Origin: JBBRLA01 sp038231615
GTDB lineage: Bacteria > Myxococcota_A > Polyangia > Palsa-1104 > JAEUJZ01
Direction: 5' to 3'
Length of the DNA stretch: 19,487 bases
NCBI GenBank assembly: GCA_038231615.1
Contig: JBBRLA010000078.1
Location: forward strand, 1-19,487
The stretch's first letter is position 1; each line of letters starts with the position of its first letter. The notes beneath the pieces were generated by a model that was not told the DNA's origin, searched no databases, and worked only from the letters and a program-made list of their open reading frames with translations. The position numbers and the translations under genes were made by a program. Of this stretch, positions 1 through 7,633 are shown piece after piece.

Positions 1-1202
1 GCCAGGGCCAATCGCTGGACACCCCCGAGCCGCTGAGCGATGACGCGGTCCAACACATCGCCTCCGAGCACCCCGCCAAAAGGCCCGGGGCGCACATCAT
101 GCCGGTGCAGAAATGCGCGTCGGTGGCCGACGCGACCCAGACCGCCGCCTCGGTACACTTGTGGTACTGGGGTGGGCACATCATTCCCAACGTCAAGGTC
201 TACGCCGTGTTCTGGACCGGCGCCGTACGAAAGGAGACCCAGGACAAGATCGGCGGCTTCTTCCAGGCCGTCACCGCCAACCCCTACATCAACTGGCTGA
301 CCGAGTACAACACCAACGTCGGCGGCGAGAACGGCGTTACCGGCACCAACCAGACCATCGGGCGGGGCACCTTCGGCGGCGCGGTGACCATCACCCCGTC
401 TATCACCGGCACGACCCTCACCAACGACAACATCGCCGCCGAGTTGAACCACCAGATCGACATCGGGTCGCTGGCCGCTCCCGACCAGAACAGCATCTAC
501 ATGTTCTTTTTCCCGGCGGGCTACTCCATCGACCTGGGCGGGCAGAAGTCGTGCAGCGTCTTCTGTGCCTACCACAACACCGTGCAGCGCGCCGGGGCCA
601 GCGTGTATTACGGCGTCATGCCCGACGTCGGCGCCGACGGCTGCCAGCTCGGCTGCGGTCTGGACAAGTCGGTCTTCAACAACCTGACGGTGGCCACCTC
701 CCACGAGCTGGTCGAGGCAATCACCGACCCCGAGGTTGGCCTGGCCCTGGACGCCGGCCCGCCGCTCGGCTGGTATGACCAGTCCAAGGGCGAGATCGGC
801 GACATCTGCGCGCCGCAGTCGGACACCCTGCCGGGGACCCCCTACCTGATCCAGAAGGAGTGGTCGAACAAGTGCAATGCTTGCATCACCACGCCGGGAG
901 CGGGCTGCAACGCCAATGACGGTACCCCGGTGGTCGGGATGACCGCGCCGGGCAACGGCGACACCGTCACCGGCACCACCCTCAACGTCTCGGCCGACGC
1001 CGACGGCCGCGGCACCGCCATCACCGAGGTGGACTTCACCCTCAACCTGTTCTTCCCGATCGGCAAGGCGACCAAGCCGCCCTACAAGGTCAGCAAGAAC
1101 ATCGCCACCCTGAAGGCCGGCACGTACATTCTCAGCGCCAAGGCCAAGGGCAAAAACGGCAAGGTGGCCACCTCGGGCTGGACCACGTTTGTAAAGAAGT
1201 AG
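1..1202 (+). CDS. Secreted protein with HELVE motif and Ig-like C-terminus (5' partial)
   Basis: The frame is open from base 3 with no stop, so the gene begins upstream of the window; the ATG at 99 is internal, not a proven start. The body has the pattern of a widespread family of exported bacterial proteins of unknown function: a Trp/Tyr-rich strand (VKVYAVFWTG), a tract YYGVMPD, and near base 702 SHELVEAITDP, a zincin-like HExxE-type motif. No obvious third metal ligand is visible. EXORDIUM/Phi_1-related bacterial proteins share this layout, but I cannot confirm that relation. From about base 930 the C-terminus (VVGMTAPGNGDTVTG onward) looks like a bacterial Ig-like beta-sandwich ending in a Lys-rich tail. 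Cysteines are scattered through the centre, consistent with export. A strong terminator-like hairpin follows the stop. The coding call is secure; protease activity is only a possibility. Confidence 0.8.
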   Translation, partial: QGQSLDTPEPLSDDAVQHIASEHPAKRPGAHIMPVQKCASVADATQTAASVHLWYWGGHIIPNVKVYAVFWTGAVRKETQDKIGGFFQAVTANPYINWLTEYNTNVGGENGVTGTNQTIGRGTFGGAVTITPSITGTTLTNDNIAAELNHQIDIGSLAAPDQNSIYMFFFPAGYSIDLGGQKSCSVFCAYHNTVQRAGASVYYGVMPDVGADGCQLGCGLDKSVFNNLTVATSHELVEAITDPEVGLALDAGPPLGWYDQSKGEIGDICAPQSDTLPGTPYLIQKEWSNKCNACITTPGAGCNANDGTPVVGMTAPGNGDTVTGTTLNVSADADGRGTAITEVDFTLNLFFPIGKATKPPYKVSKNIATLKAGTYILSAKAKGKNGKVATSGWTTFVKK

Positions 1203-1226
1203 GCGCAACCCACCGCCTCCCTCCAC

Positions 1227-1249
1227 GCGCGCCGCCAGCCGCGCTTTTT
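1227..1249 (+). terminator. Intrinsic terminator after the HELVE-motif gene
   Basis: A 5-bp GC stem, GCGCG at 1227-1231 and CGCGC at 1240-1244, encloses an 8-nt loop and is followed at once by TTTTT (1245-1249). It sits 25 bp after the stop at 1202, the expected position and form for Rho-independent termination. Confidence 0.65.
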
Positions 1250-1363
1250 GCGCATCTGCTTCCCTGTCGGTGGTCACAAAGAATCGCGAAATCTCATCCA
1301 ATCTCGGCCTGCGCTCGTACCTGAAGAGAGGGGCAGTTCGCCCACGGCAGGACGGTGCATTCA

Positions 1364-1945
1364 ATGATGAAGACATATCTGGTTCTGGGTCTGCTGGTTG
1401 GGCTGCTGTCAGCCTGTGGCAGTGACGATACGACTTATACCACCGTCCCCTACGCGTTCACCGCCGCGGTGCGCTCGGGAATGAGCAGCGGCCTCTCGGT
1501 CCAGGGAGACATGGTCCTGGTGCAGCTCAGCAACCCGGACCGCGCGGTGGGCCTGGTGATAGGCGCCGCGGGCAGTCAGCCCATCCCGGTGACGGCGGAG
1601 AAGGTTGGCGACAACATCCACCTGAGCATCACCATGGACAACGGGCAGATCATCCAGGGCACGGGGCCCTTTGGCGGGACCTTCGCCGAGGGCCCGCAAA
1701 CCATGCAGGGCGACCTGACCGGTCCCACCGCCACCGACAAGGGAGACTGGGCCGGAAAGCAGCGGCCCTGTACTCAAGCGCAGCGCAAACAGTGCATCGA
1801 TGGCGTCAGGCAGTGCGTGGAGTACGGGTTCCACCCCTGCGGAATCACCGATGACTTCGGGGACATCGCCAGCAACCGCACCACGAAATGCGCCACGTGC
1901 CTCAAGACGGCGCTGGTGATCCCCGTCTGCCGCTGCATCTTGTAG
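1364..1945 (+). CDS. Small Cys-rich lipoprotein, function unknown
   Basis: This is a 193-aa predicted outer-envelope lipoprotein. From the ATG at 1364 the N-terminus is a short Lys-containing n-region, a Leu/Val/Gly hydrophobic core and a lipobox LLSAC with the acylated Cys at residue 18. An in-frame GTG at 1355 is an alternative start, but AGGA at 1349-1352 is too close to it and better placed for the ATG. The middle is a polar, Gly-rich, beta-prone region without a domain I recognise. The last 60 residues hold eight cysteines, including CATCLK and CRCIL at the very end, suggesting a disulfide-bonded module. It stands alone between a terminator and the kinase operon, 133 bp upstream of the kinase. 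No specific function can be assigned. Confidence 0.8.
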   Translation: MMKTYLVLGLLVGLLSACGSDDTTYTTVPYAFTAAVRSGMSSGLSVQGDMVLVQLSNPDRAVGLVIGAAGSQPIPVTAEKVGDNIHLSITMDNGQIIQGTGPFGGTFAEGPQTMQGDLTGPTATDKGDWAGKQRPCTQAQRKQCIDGVRQCVEYGFHPCGITDDFGDIASNRTTKCATCLKTALVIPVCRCIL

Positions 1946-2078
1946 AGGCAACGCGGCCGGTCTTTGTCTCGCTCCGCCATCATATGAAGCGGGCACAACA
2001 AAGTTCGCAGCATAAAAAGCGGGCCACAGCCTCTCTCATCGACCATCTTGAATGGTGATACGCTAGACGAGAGGACTT

Positions 2079-3665
2079 GTGCAGAAGTCAGCCACCATCG
2101 CCCCGGGTCAGCCCGTTTCTCAGGATACCGCGCTGGCAGAGTCACTGATCGGCAAGCAGATCGGCGATCGGTACCGCATCCTGAGGTCCCTTGGGCAGGG
2201 GGGAATGGGCGCGGTGTACGAGGTCATTCAAGAGGAGACCCGCCACAGAGCGGCGGTGAAGATCCTTTTCCCCGAGTATTCCCGCGAGCCGCGCTGGGTC
2301 GAACGGCTGTTCAAGGAGGCCCACGCCGTCAACATGACCAGCCATCCGGGGCTGGTGAAGATCTTCAGCTGCGGCCACGCGGATTGCCTGGCCGGCAGCG
2401 AACGCGCCGCCTACATCCTCATGGAGTACCTGGAAGGCGAGTCGCTGTGGCGGCGCCTGGCCCGGCTGCGCAAGCTCGAAGAGCAGCTCTCCGTCGACAG
2501 CGCCCTGAGGCTGAGCAGGCAGATAGCCTCGGCGCTGGCGTCCGTGCACGAGCAAGGCGTCATCCACCGCGACCTCAAGCCGGAGAACGTGATCCTCATC
2601 GCCGATCCCGAGGTCCCGAGCGGCGAACGGACCAAGGTGGTGGACTTCGGCATCGCCAAGTTCGACGACAACCAAGCCTCGGGCGCGCACCATACCACCG
2701 GCGGCAAGGTCATGGGCACGCCGATCTACATGTCGCCGGAACAATGCCGGGGGGTCCCGCTGAGCGGCAGGTCGGACGTCTACTCACTGGGGGTCATGCT
2801 CTACGAGATGCTCGCCGGCCGGCCCCCCTTCGACCACCTGGAAACAGGCACGCTGATGACCATGCACATCCGCGACCCGCCGCCGTCGCTCGACCTCTTG
2901 CGGCCCGACGTCCCCGACGAGGTGCTCGCACTGGTCGATGAGATGCTCCGCAAGGAACCCCTCGATCGCCCGGCGATGGTGGAGATCGAGGACCGCATCG
3001 AGGGGCTGGAAGACCAACGGCGGCTCCGCGTGGTCGCACCGGTCCCTACGCTGCCCGATAGGAAAGCGACCTCGCCTGCGTCTTCATCCTCCCGGGAGCG
3101 GCACCTGGACACGATGACGGTGCAGCCCGAATCGCGCCGCGGCCGGCGGGGCCTCTGGGTGGCGGCGATCGCGGCGATCGTGTTCATCGGAACGCTGAGC
3201 GGCCCATTTTTGCGATCCCGCGCGCCCGCCCGCTCCCCGGCGGCCGTGGCGTTGCAGCCGGCGACCTCAGCGGCGGCCCCCATCCACCCGATGGCCACGC
3301 CGATGGAGCCGGCCCCCCGGGGGCAGGGGCCCGGCGCCGGGGAAAGCGAGCCAGCGGCCGAGAGACCCGCCCTGCCTTCCGAGGCGGAGGCCAGCCTGGC
3401 GGAAGAACCGCTGAAGCGATCCGCCCCCACCCGCCGGCACCATGGCCCGGGGCGACGCAGTGCGGAGGCGGACCTGCCCCGGCTGCCTGACGGGCCGGTC
3501 AGCCCCCAGCCGGTCAGCCCCCAGCCGGCGCCACCCGCATCCCCGGCGCCGGAACCCGCCGCTGTACCGGCGGCATCGCCAGCCGGCCCGCAGCCGGCCC
3601 GCAGGCGACGCATCCCGATGCCGGACATCCGAGACCTGTCGCCGCCCGTCCCGGCAGGGACCTGA
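2079..3665 (+). CDS. Transmembrane Ser/Thr protein kinase (Hanks type)
   Basis: This 528-aa kinase should phosphorylate Ser/Thr on cytoplasmic partners. The domain spans about residues 32-310: Gly-loop LGQGGMGAV (38-46), ATP-binding Lys61 in AAVKIL, catalytic loop HRDLKPEN (163-170), DFG (189-191), activation segment ending MSPEQC (218-223) and the SDVYSLGVMLYEML helix. All key catalytic residues are present, so it should be active. One transmembrane helix (about 358-377) separates the kinase from a 150-residue Pro/Ala-rich periplasmic tail that has short DNA tandem repeats and no recognised sensor domain. The start is a GTG with GAGAGGA just upstream; spacing is short, so the exact start is moderately sure. 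The downstream TPR/PEGA-like gene begins 3 bp after the stop, implying co-transcription and a shared pathway. It is typical of PknB-like kinases of myxobacteria. Confidence 0.93.
   Translation: MQKSATIAPGQPVSQDTALAESLIGKQIGDRYRILRSLGQGGMGAVYEVIQEETRHRAAVKILFPEYSREPRWVERLFKEAHAVNMTSHPGLVKIFSCGHADCLAGSERAAYILMEYLEGESLWRRLARLRKLEEQLSVDSALRLSRQIASALASVHEQGVIHRDLKPENVILIADPEVPSGERTKVVDFGIAKFDDNQASGAHHTTGGKVMGTPIYMSPEQCRGVPLSGRSDVYSLGVMLYEMLAGRPPFDHLETGTLMTMHIRDPPPSLDLLRPDVPDEVLALVDEMLRKEPLDRPAMVEIEDRIEGLEDQRRLRVVAPVPTLPDRKATSPASSSSRERHLDTMTVQPESRRGRRGLWVAAIAAIVFIGTLSGPFLRSRAPARSPAAVALQPATSAAAPIHPMATPMEPAPRGQGPGAGESEPAAERPALPSEAEASLAEEPLKRSAPTRRHHGPGRRSAEADLPRLPDGPVSPQPVSPQPAPPASPAPEPAAVPAASPAGPQPARRRRIPMPDIRDLSPPVPAGT
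3495..3601 (+). repeat. Short tandem repeats coding the Pro-rich kinase tail
   Basis: Two perfect tandem duplications lie inside the kinase gene: a 15-bp unit (CCGGTCAGCCCCCAG) at 3495-3509 and 3510-3524, and an 11-bp unit (CAGCCGGCCCG) at 3580-3590 and 3591-3601. The first keeps frame and doubles PVSPQ in the periplasmic linker; the second shifts phase inside low-complexity Pro/Ala sequence. They are probably slippage products. Confidence 0.75.
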
Positions 3666-3668
3666 GCG

Positions 3669-4883
3669 GTGCGGCACGTCGCGCTCTCCCTTTTGGTCTG
3701 CCTGATCTGCTCGCTCGTGCCACGCGGCGCGCCGGGCGGCCCGATCTCGCCCGACAGCGCCGCGGCCCGGACCGAGGCGGTGCGTACCGCGGCCGAGGGC
3801 CAGCACCTGTACCAGGCGGAGAACTATGCGGAGGCGATCGAGAAATTCCGCCGGGCGTATGCGCTCTATCCGAGCCTGGACCTTCTGGTCTACATCGCCG
3901 CCTGCTTGTCCAGTCTGCGTCTCGAGATCGAGGAGCTGCGGGTGCTGCTCGATTTCTTCGCCGATCCGGGCCAGAGCAAGCAGGAGCTTCGTGGCCTGGC
4001 GCTACGGCTGTGGCGGGAGTCGAGCCCCACCGCGCGCGAGGGGCTGCTCGGGCCCGGCGCCGATCGCCTACCGGCGCCGGTGAGCAGGAAGCTGCAGCAC
4101 CTGCCCCCCTGGCACCGGGAGCAACTCCCGCAGGAGTTGCGCCGGCTGCTCCTGCAAGTCCCCCTTGAGTGCACGCCCCTTTACCCGCGGCTGAACGTCG
4201 ATGGAGAACCCGCGACCGCGGACGGGGGAAACCTGTACCTTTTGCGCGGCCCGCATCGGCTGCGGGCGACGCCGGCTGCGGGCACCGGGTACCTGCCGGT
4301 GGAACGCGACATTGAGGTCGCGGCGGACATGCCGAAGGTCGTGCTACAGTCGCCTCTGGGGCTGCGCGTCCTGTCGCCCCAGGGCCGGCGGGTCTTCGTA
4401 GATGATCATGCGGTTCCGGCGACGCCTGCCGAGGGGCTGGTGCAAGAGTCGATGGTGCCGGTCAGCCCGGGCCGGCACGAGGTCGCCGTCGTAAGCCCAC
4501 ACAACCGACGCATCCGGCTCGTAGTGGAGGTCGAAAAGGGGGGTGGCGCCGAGACGGTCATCGGGCCGCCTCTCCTGTGGCCGGGCCTGGCGCTCGCCGG
4601 GGCGGGTACCGGGGCGTTGGTCACGGGGGCGGCCCTCTTGACGATCCACGGTAACTGCGCCACTGCCGGGGACCTCAATACCTGCGAGCGAGTGTACCAG
4701 ACCGATCGGGGTGGCTATGCCGGGGTGGCGCTTGGCGCGGCGGCACTCTTGGGCGGCGTGGTGTGGTTCGCCTACAACGCGAGCGATCACCCCTTCTTTC
4801 GACGTCCGACAGGCCGCCGACCCTCGCTGGTGCCAGGCCCGGAGCGAGGCGGCGGCATGCTCTGGCTCAGCGGCCCCTACTGA
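3669..4883 (+). CDS. TPR/PEGA-like membrane protein, kinase operon partner
   Basis: This 404-aa protein starts at a GTG 3 bp after the kinase stop, with AGGGA at 3656-3660 as ribosome-binding site. Residues 1-24 form a signal peptide or anchor. Residues 40-100 resemble one or two TPR units (EGQHLYQAENYAEAIEKF, then YALYP), usual for protein-protein contact. About residues 160-290 are beta-rich, with spacing like PEGA-type domains (LNVDGEP, then VFVDDHAVPATPA). Two C-terminal hydrophobic helices (about 302-324 and 350-371) flank a loop with two cysteines (GNCATAGDLNTC), then a basic tail. This TPR-PEGA-two-helix plan recurs beside Ser/Thr kinases in myxobacteria; scaffolding or envelope sensing for the upstream kinase is inference. 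The gene ends 6 bp from the convergent lipoprotein gene. Confidence 0.85.
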   Translation: MRHVALSLLVCLICSLVPRGAPGGPISPDSAAARTEAVRTAAEGQHLYQAENYAEAIEKFRRAYALYPSLDLLVYIAACLSSLRLEIEELRVLLDFFADPGQSKQELRGLALRLWRESSPTAREGLLGPGADRLPAPVSRKLQHLPPWHREQLPQELRRLLLQVPLECTPLYPRLNVDGEPATADGGNLYLLRGPHRLRATPAAGTGYLPVERDIEVAADMPKVVLQSPLGLRVLSPQGRRVFVDDHAVPATPAEGLVQESMVPVSPGRHEVAVVSPHNRRIRLVVEVEKGGGAETVIGPPLLWPGLALAGAGTGALVTGAALLTIHGNCATAGDLNTCERVYQTDRGGYAGVALGAAALLGGVVWFAYNASDHPFFRRPTGRRPSLVPGPERGGGMLWLSGPY

Positions 4884-4889
4884 GCGCCC

Positions 4890-5696
4890 TTACGTGCACA
4901 CCCCTGCCTTGCAGGTCTGCCCGGACCTGCACGACGTGCCCCCGCAGACGCAGACCTGGTTGACGTTGCAGGTGGCCCCGGTGGGGCAGTCCGCTATCTT
5001 GCTGCATCCACAATGCGAGTTGACGCCAACGATGCCGACGCACGCCGTGCCATTGGGGGCGGTCATGCAGTCCCCGGCGACCAGACAAGAGCGGGAGCAG
5101 GCGCCATTCGAGCACTTGTCATTGTCGCTGCCGCAGTCCCCGTCCTTGACGCAGCCGCAGCCTGCCATCGCCGAGGCACACGCCGGTAGCGCGGAGCCGG
5201 TGCAGACCGAGCACATGGGGCCGCAGTGATCGGCGACCGCGCACGGCTGGCATAGCTCCCCCGTGCAATATCGCCCTACCGCGCACTGGCTGTCCAGCCG
5301 GCAATCCGTGCACGCGGTGCCGTCCATGCGGCAGACCGGCTTGCCGGCGCCGGTGCAGGTGGAACAGGCTGCCCCGCAGTGAGCGTCCGTGTTGCAGGGC
5401 CGGCACATGCTGGCCATCGGGTCGCAGTAGCTGCCGTGCCCGGGCTCGCCGCAGTCCCGGTCGCCAAGGCACGGCGCAGGTGCCAGGTCCCCCTGCACGG
5501 CGTCACTGGCGTCCGCGACACTTCTGGCATCGGCCGGCGCCGCCAAAAGGTCTGGAATGGCCAGATCGACCAAGCCGGACATGTCTTTGGAACCGCAGCC
5601 GGGCTCATTCTTGCACAACCGAGGGTTGGGTATTGTGCAGCTCGCCGCGAGCGTTACCGCGAGCAGCATGATGCCGATCGGCGCACCTCGGTTCAT
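4890..5696 (-). CDS. Cysteine-rich lipoprotein (about 39 Cys) with internal duplication
   Basis: This 268-aa exported lipoprotein has a signal sequence ending LAASC, acylated Cys at residue 20, and an acidic/Ala-rich linker (about 35-75). The rest is a dense array of Cys motifs, such as DCGSDNDKC and CSKIADCPTGATC, like the Cys-rich repeats common in secreted myxobacterial proteins. Residues 101-122 and 152-173 are clear duplicates sharing the pattern C-x5-C-G-x2-C-S-x-C-T-G-x5-C. Such modules form disulfide knots for binding or structure; no enzymatic motif is seen. It is convergent with the kinase operon. No Shine-Dalgarno precedes the ATG, but TATCAT (minus strand, 5708-5703) lies where a -10 box would give a leaderless transcript; the -35 is poor, so this is weak. 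Ligand and function are unknown. Confidence 0.88.
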   Translation of the reverse strand: MNRGAPIGIMLLAVTLAASCTIPNPRLCKNEPGCGSKDMSGLVDLAIPDLLAAPADARSVADASDAVQGDLAPAPCLGDRDCGEPGHGSYCDPMASMCRPCNTDAHCGAACSTCTGAGKPVCRMDGTACTDCRLDSQCAVGRYCTGELCQPCAVADHCGPMCSVCTGSALPACASAMAGCGCVKDGDCGSDNDKCSNGACSRSCLVAGDCMTAPNGTACVGIVGVNSHCGCSKIADCPTGATCNVNQVCVCGGTSCRSGQTCKAGVCT

Positions 5697-5818
5697 CGCT
5701 TCATGATAGCACCCTCGCGGCGGCGGAGCTGAGGGTTAGGCGCGAGAAAGCCCTCGGCGCCAACCCCCCGCCACGATCGCCCTTGCAACCTTGGCAGGGG
5801 TGCCTACAACGGCTTCCC

Positions 5819-7444
5819 ATGAGAAACTATCAACTGGTCCAGATCGCCCCTCCCAACTACACCTTCACCCGCTGCTTCGACGAGGTATCTCGCCTTCTGC
5901 GCCTGTCCTTCGCGTCGCTGGGGCGGCCGATCCCCTGCACCGCCAACGTCCTGGCCCCGGATCGCGTGAACATCCTGCTCGGTTATCACCTGATCGAGGA
6001 CCCCACGCCCCTTTTGGGGACGCCCTACATCATCTATCAACTGGAGCAGCTCTCCGATCGCGAGGGCTGGTTTGACGACCGCCTCCTCTCCCTCCTCCGC
6101 GGCGCCCAGGAGATCTGGGACTACAGCCCCGAGAACATCGCCTTCCTGCAAGCCCGCGGACTCGACGCCCGCCACCTGCCGCTGCACCACCACGAGGGGC
6201 TGTGCACCATCCCCCGGGCAACGGAGGACATCGACGTGCTCTTCTACGGCTCGATGAACCCGCGGCGCAAGGCGGTGTTGGCACAGCTCGCCGACCTGCG
6301 CACGGCGGTCCTGTGCAACGTCTTCGGGGAGGAACGCGACCGGGTCATCGCCCGCTCACGCATCGTGCTGAACATCCACTTCTACGAGGCGCAGGTAATG
6401 GAGCAGGCGCGGGTGTCGTACCTTTTGAACAACGGGCGCTTCGTGCTCAGCGAGACCTCGAAGAACAACCCCTACGCCGGGATGCTGCCGGCGATTTCCT
6501 ACCCCGAACTCGCCGATGCCTGCCGCCACTACCTGGCCCACCCCGCCGAGCGCGAGCACGCCGCCCGCGACGCCCACGACGCATTCCGCGCACGGCCGAT
6601 GGTCGAGGCCCTGCAAAAGGTCCTCGGCCCGACCTTCCTCCCCGCCGCATCTTTCAAGGAGCCCCCCATGGTCACCGCCGAACCCACTCTTGCCGCCCCC
6701 GATCGTCCGCTCTTGCACCGGAAAAACCCGCTGAACCTGGCCAAGGACATCCCCTACTATCAGTTCGCCCGCAACGAGGTCATCGAAGAGATCCGCAAGC
6801 ACGCCCTGCCCGCCAGCCGGGTCATCGAGTTGGGGTGCTCCGGCGGAGAGACCGGCCGCCTGATGAAGCAGCACCTGGCGATCAGCTACTACGCCGGCAT
6901 CGAGATCTTCCCCCCAGCGGCGGCGCGAGCACAGGCCCACCTGGACCGGGTCTACACCGCCGACTTCGAGCGCACCCCTCCCGAGGATCTGGGCCTGGTC
7001 AAAGACGACTTCGACCTGGCCCTGGCACTGGACGTGCTGGAGCACCTGTACAATCCATGGGATGCCCTGTACCGCCTGGGGCGACTGGTGCGGCCCGGGG
7101 GACACGTGGTGATGTCCCTGCCCAACACGCAGAACATCACCGTGTTGCTCGGCCTTTCGGGGGGGGCCTTTGCCTACGAGAGGGCGGGCCTGCTGGACGC
7201 GACCCACATCCGCTTCTTCACCTTGTCGTCGCTGCACGAGCTGGTGCAGGGCGCGGGCCTGGTGGTGCGCGACATCACCGCCACCCTGAACCCGCCGATC
7301 GACGTGAGCCAGCTAGCGCCCACCGGCAACCATTTCACCCAGGGCAAGCTGACCCTCTCGGACCTCAGCCGCGAGGAGATGATTCGCTTCTTCACCTATC
7401 AGTACGTGGTGATTGCCCAGCGCCCGGAGGCCGGCGGCCCATGA
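5819..7444 (+). CDS. Glycosyltransferase-like / SAM methyltransferase fusion
   Basis: This 541-aa protein has two domains. Residues 1-270 resemble GT-B-type glycosyltransferases of the CgeB-like class: IDVLFYGSMNPRRK, then NIHFYEAQVMEQARVSYLLN (from residue 185) and GRFVLSE, the usual nucleotide-sugar site region. A Pro/Ala linker follows. Residues 310-520 are a class I methyltransferase: motif I VIELGCSGGETG (335-346), an acidic motif II region (YYAGIEIF), ALDVLEHLYNPWD (405 onward) and LVRPGGHVVMSLPN. Such fusions modify surface or secreted glycans by adding a sugar and methylating it or a neighbour; the substrate is unknown. The ATG at 5819 is preferred over an in-frame TTG at 5783, though no clear ribosome-binding site precedes either. 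It is transcribed alone, with a stable hairpin downstream. Confidence 0.87.
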   Translation: MRNYQLVQIAPPNYTFTRCFDEVSRLLRLSFASLGRPIPCTANVLAPDRVNILLGYHLIEDPTPLLGTPYIIYQLEQLSDREGWFDDRLLSLLRGAQEIWDYSPENIAFLQARGLDARHLPLHHHEGLCTIPRATEDIDVLFYGSMNPRRKAVLAQLADLRTAVLCNVFGEERDRVIARSRIVLNIHFYEAQVMEQARVSYLLNNGRFVLSETSKNNPYAGMLPAISYPELADACRHYLAHPAEREHAARDAHDAFRARPMVEALQKVLGPTFLPAASFKEPPMVTAEPTLAAPDRPLLHRKNPLNLAKDIPYYQFARNEVIEEIRKHALPASRVIELGCSGGETGRLMKQHLAISYYAGIEIFPPAAARAQAHLDRVYTADFERTPPEDLGLVKDDFDLALALDVLEHLYNPWDALYRLGRLVRPGGHVVMSLPNTQNITVLLGLSGGAFAYERAGLLDATHIRFFTLSSLHELVQGAGLVVRDITATLNPPIDVSQLAPTGNHFTQGKLTLSDLSREEMIRFFTYQYVVIAQRPEAGGP

Positions 7445-7484
7445 AGACGCGGGGCCGACGTGTCGCGCAGCGGCGGTGACACCG

Positions 7485-7518
7485 GGCTGCCGGGCGATGA
7501 CGTGATTACCCGGCAGCC
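7485..7518 (+). terminator. Stem-loop after the glycosyltransferase gene
   Basis: A perfect 10-bp stem, GGCTGCCGGG (7485-7494) pairing with CCCGGCAGCC (7509-7518), has a 14-nt loop and begins 40 bp after the stop at 7444. There is no T-run, so it is a GC-rich terminator-like hairpin or 3'-end stabiliser, not a textbook intrinsic terminator. Confidence 0.5.
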
Positions 7519-7586
7519 AGGGAGCGTCCGGCTCGGGTGGGGTGGTGTTTGCTCAGAGGTTGTCTGCGGCAAGCAGACCTGGGCGG

Positions 7587-7611
7587 CGCCGGGCGGTAAG
7601 ACCGCCCGGCG
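7587..7611. terminator. Stem-loop after the minus-strand DUF1501-like gene
   Basis: A perfect 10-bp stem, CGCCGGGCGG (7587-7596) with CCGCCCGGCG (7602-7611), has a TAAGA loop. It lies 23 bp beyond the stop of the minus-strand operon. A smaller hairpin, GTCTGC/GCAGAC (7562-7578), is next to it. With the 7485 hairpin these fill the 189-bp gap between convergent genes and probably separate the two transcripts. No T-tract is present on either strand. Confidence 0.5.
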
Positions 7612-7633
7612 GGTCGTACGGGGGGGCCGGGGA

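Noticed and set aside
99..1202. ATG at 99 as the true start of the first gene
   Set aside because: The frame is open to the window edge, and the segment before it reads as plausible protein (SLDTPEPLSDDAVQH); no signal peptide begins at 99.
2041..2078. A sigma70 promoter (TTGAAT near 2048) for kinase 1
   Set aside because: No -10 box occurs at suitable spacing before the GTG at 2079; nothing convincing is seen in 1946-2078.
5783..5818. TTG start extending the glycosyltransferase by 12 residues
   Set aside because: The added residues (MQPWQGCLQRLP) look non-coding and a normal ATG follows; no ribosome-binding site favours the TTG.
7441..7479. A 12-codon frame whose ATG overlaps the glycosyltransferase stop (ATGA)
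   Set aside because: The product is very short and Arg-rich, with nothing to support it beyond the stop-start overlap.
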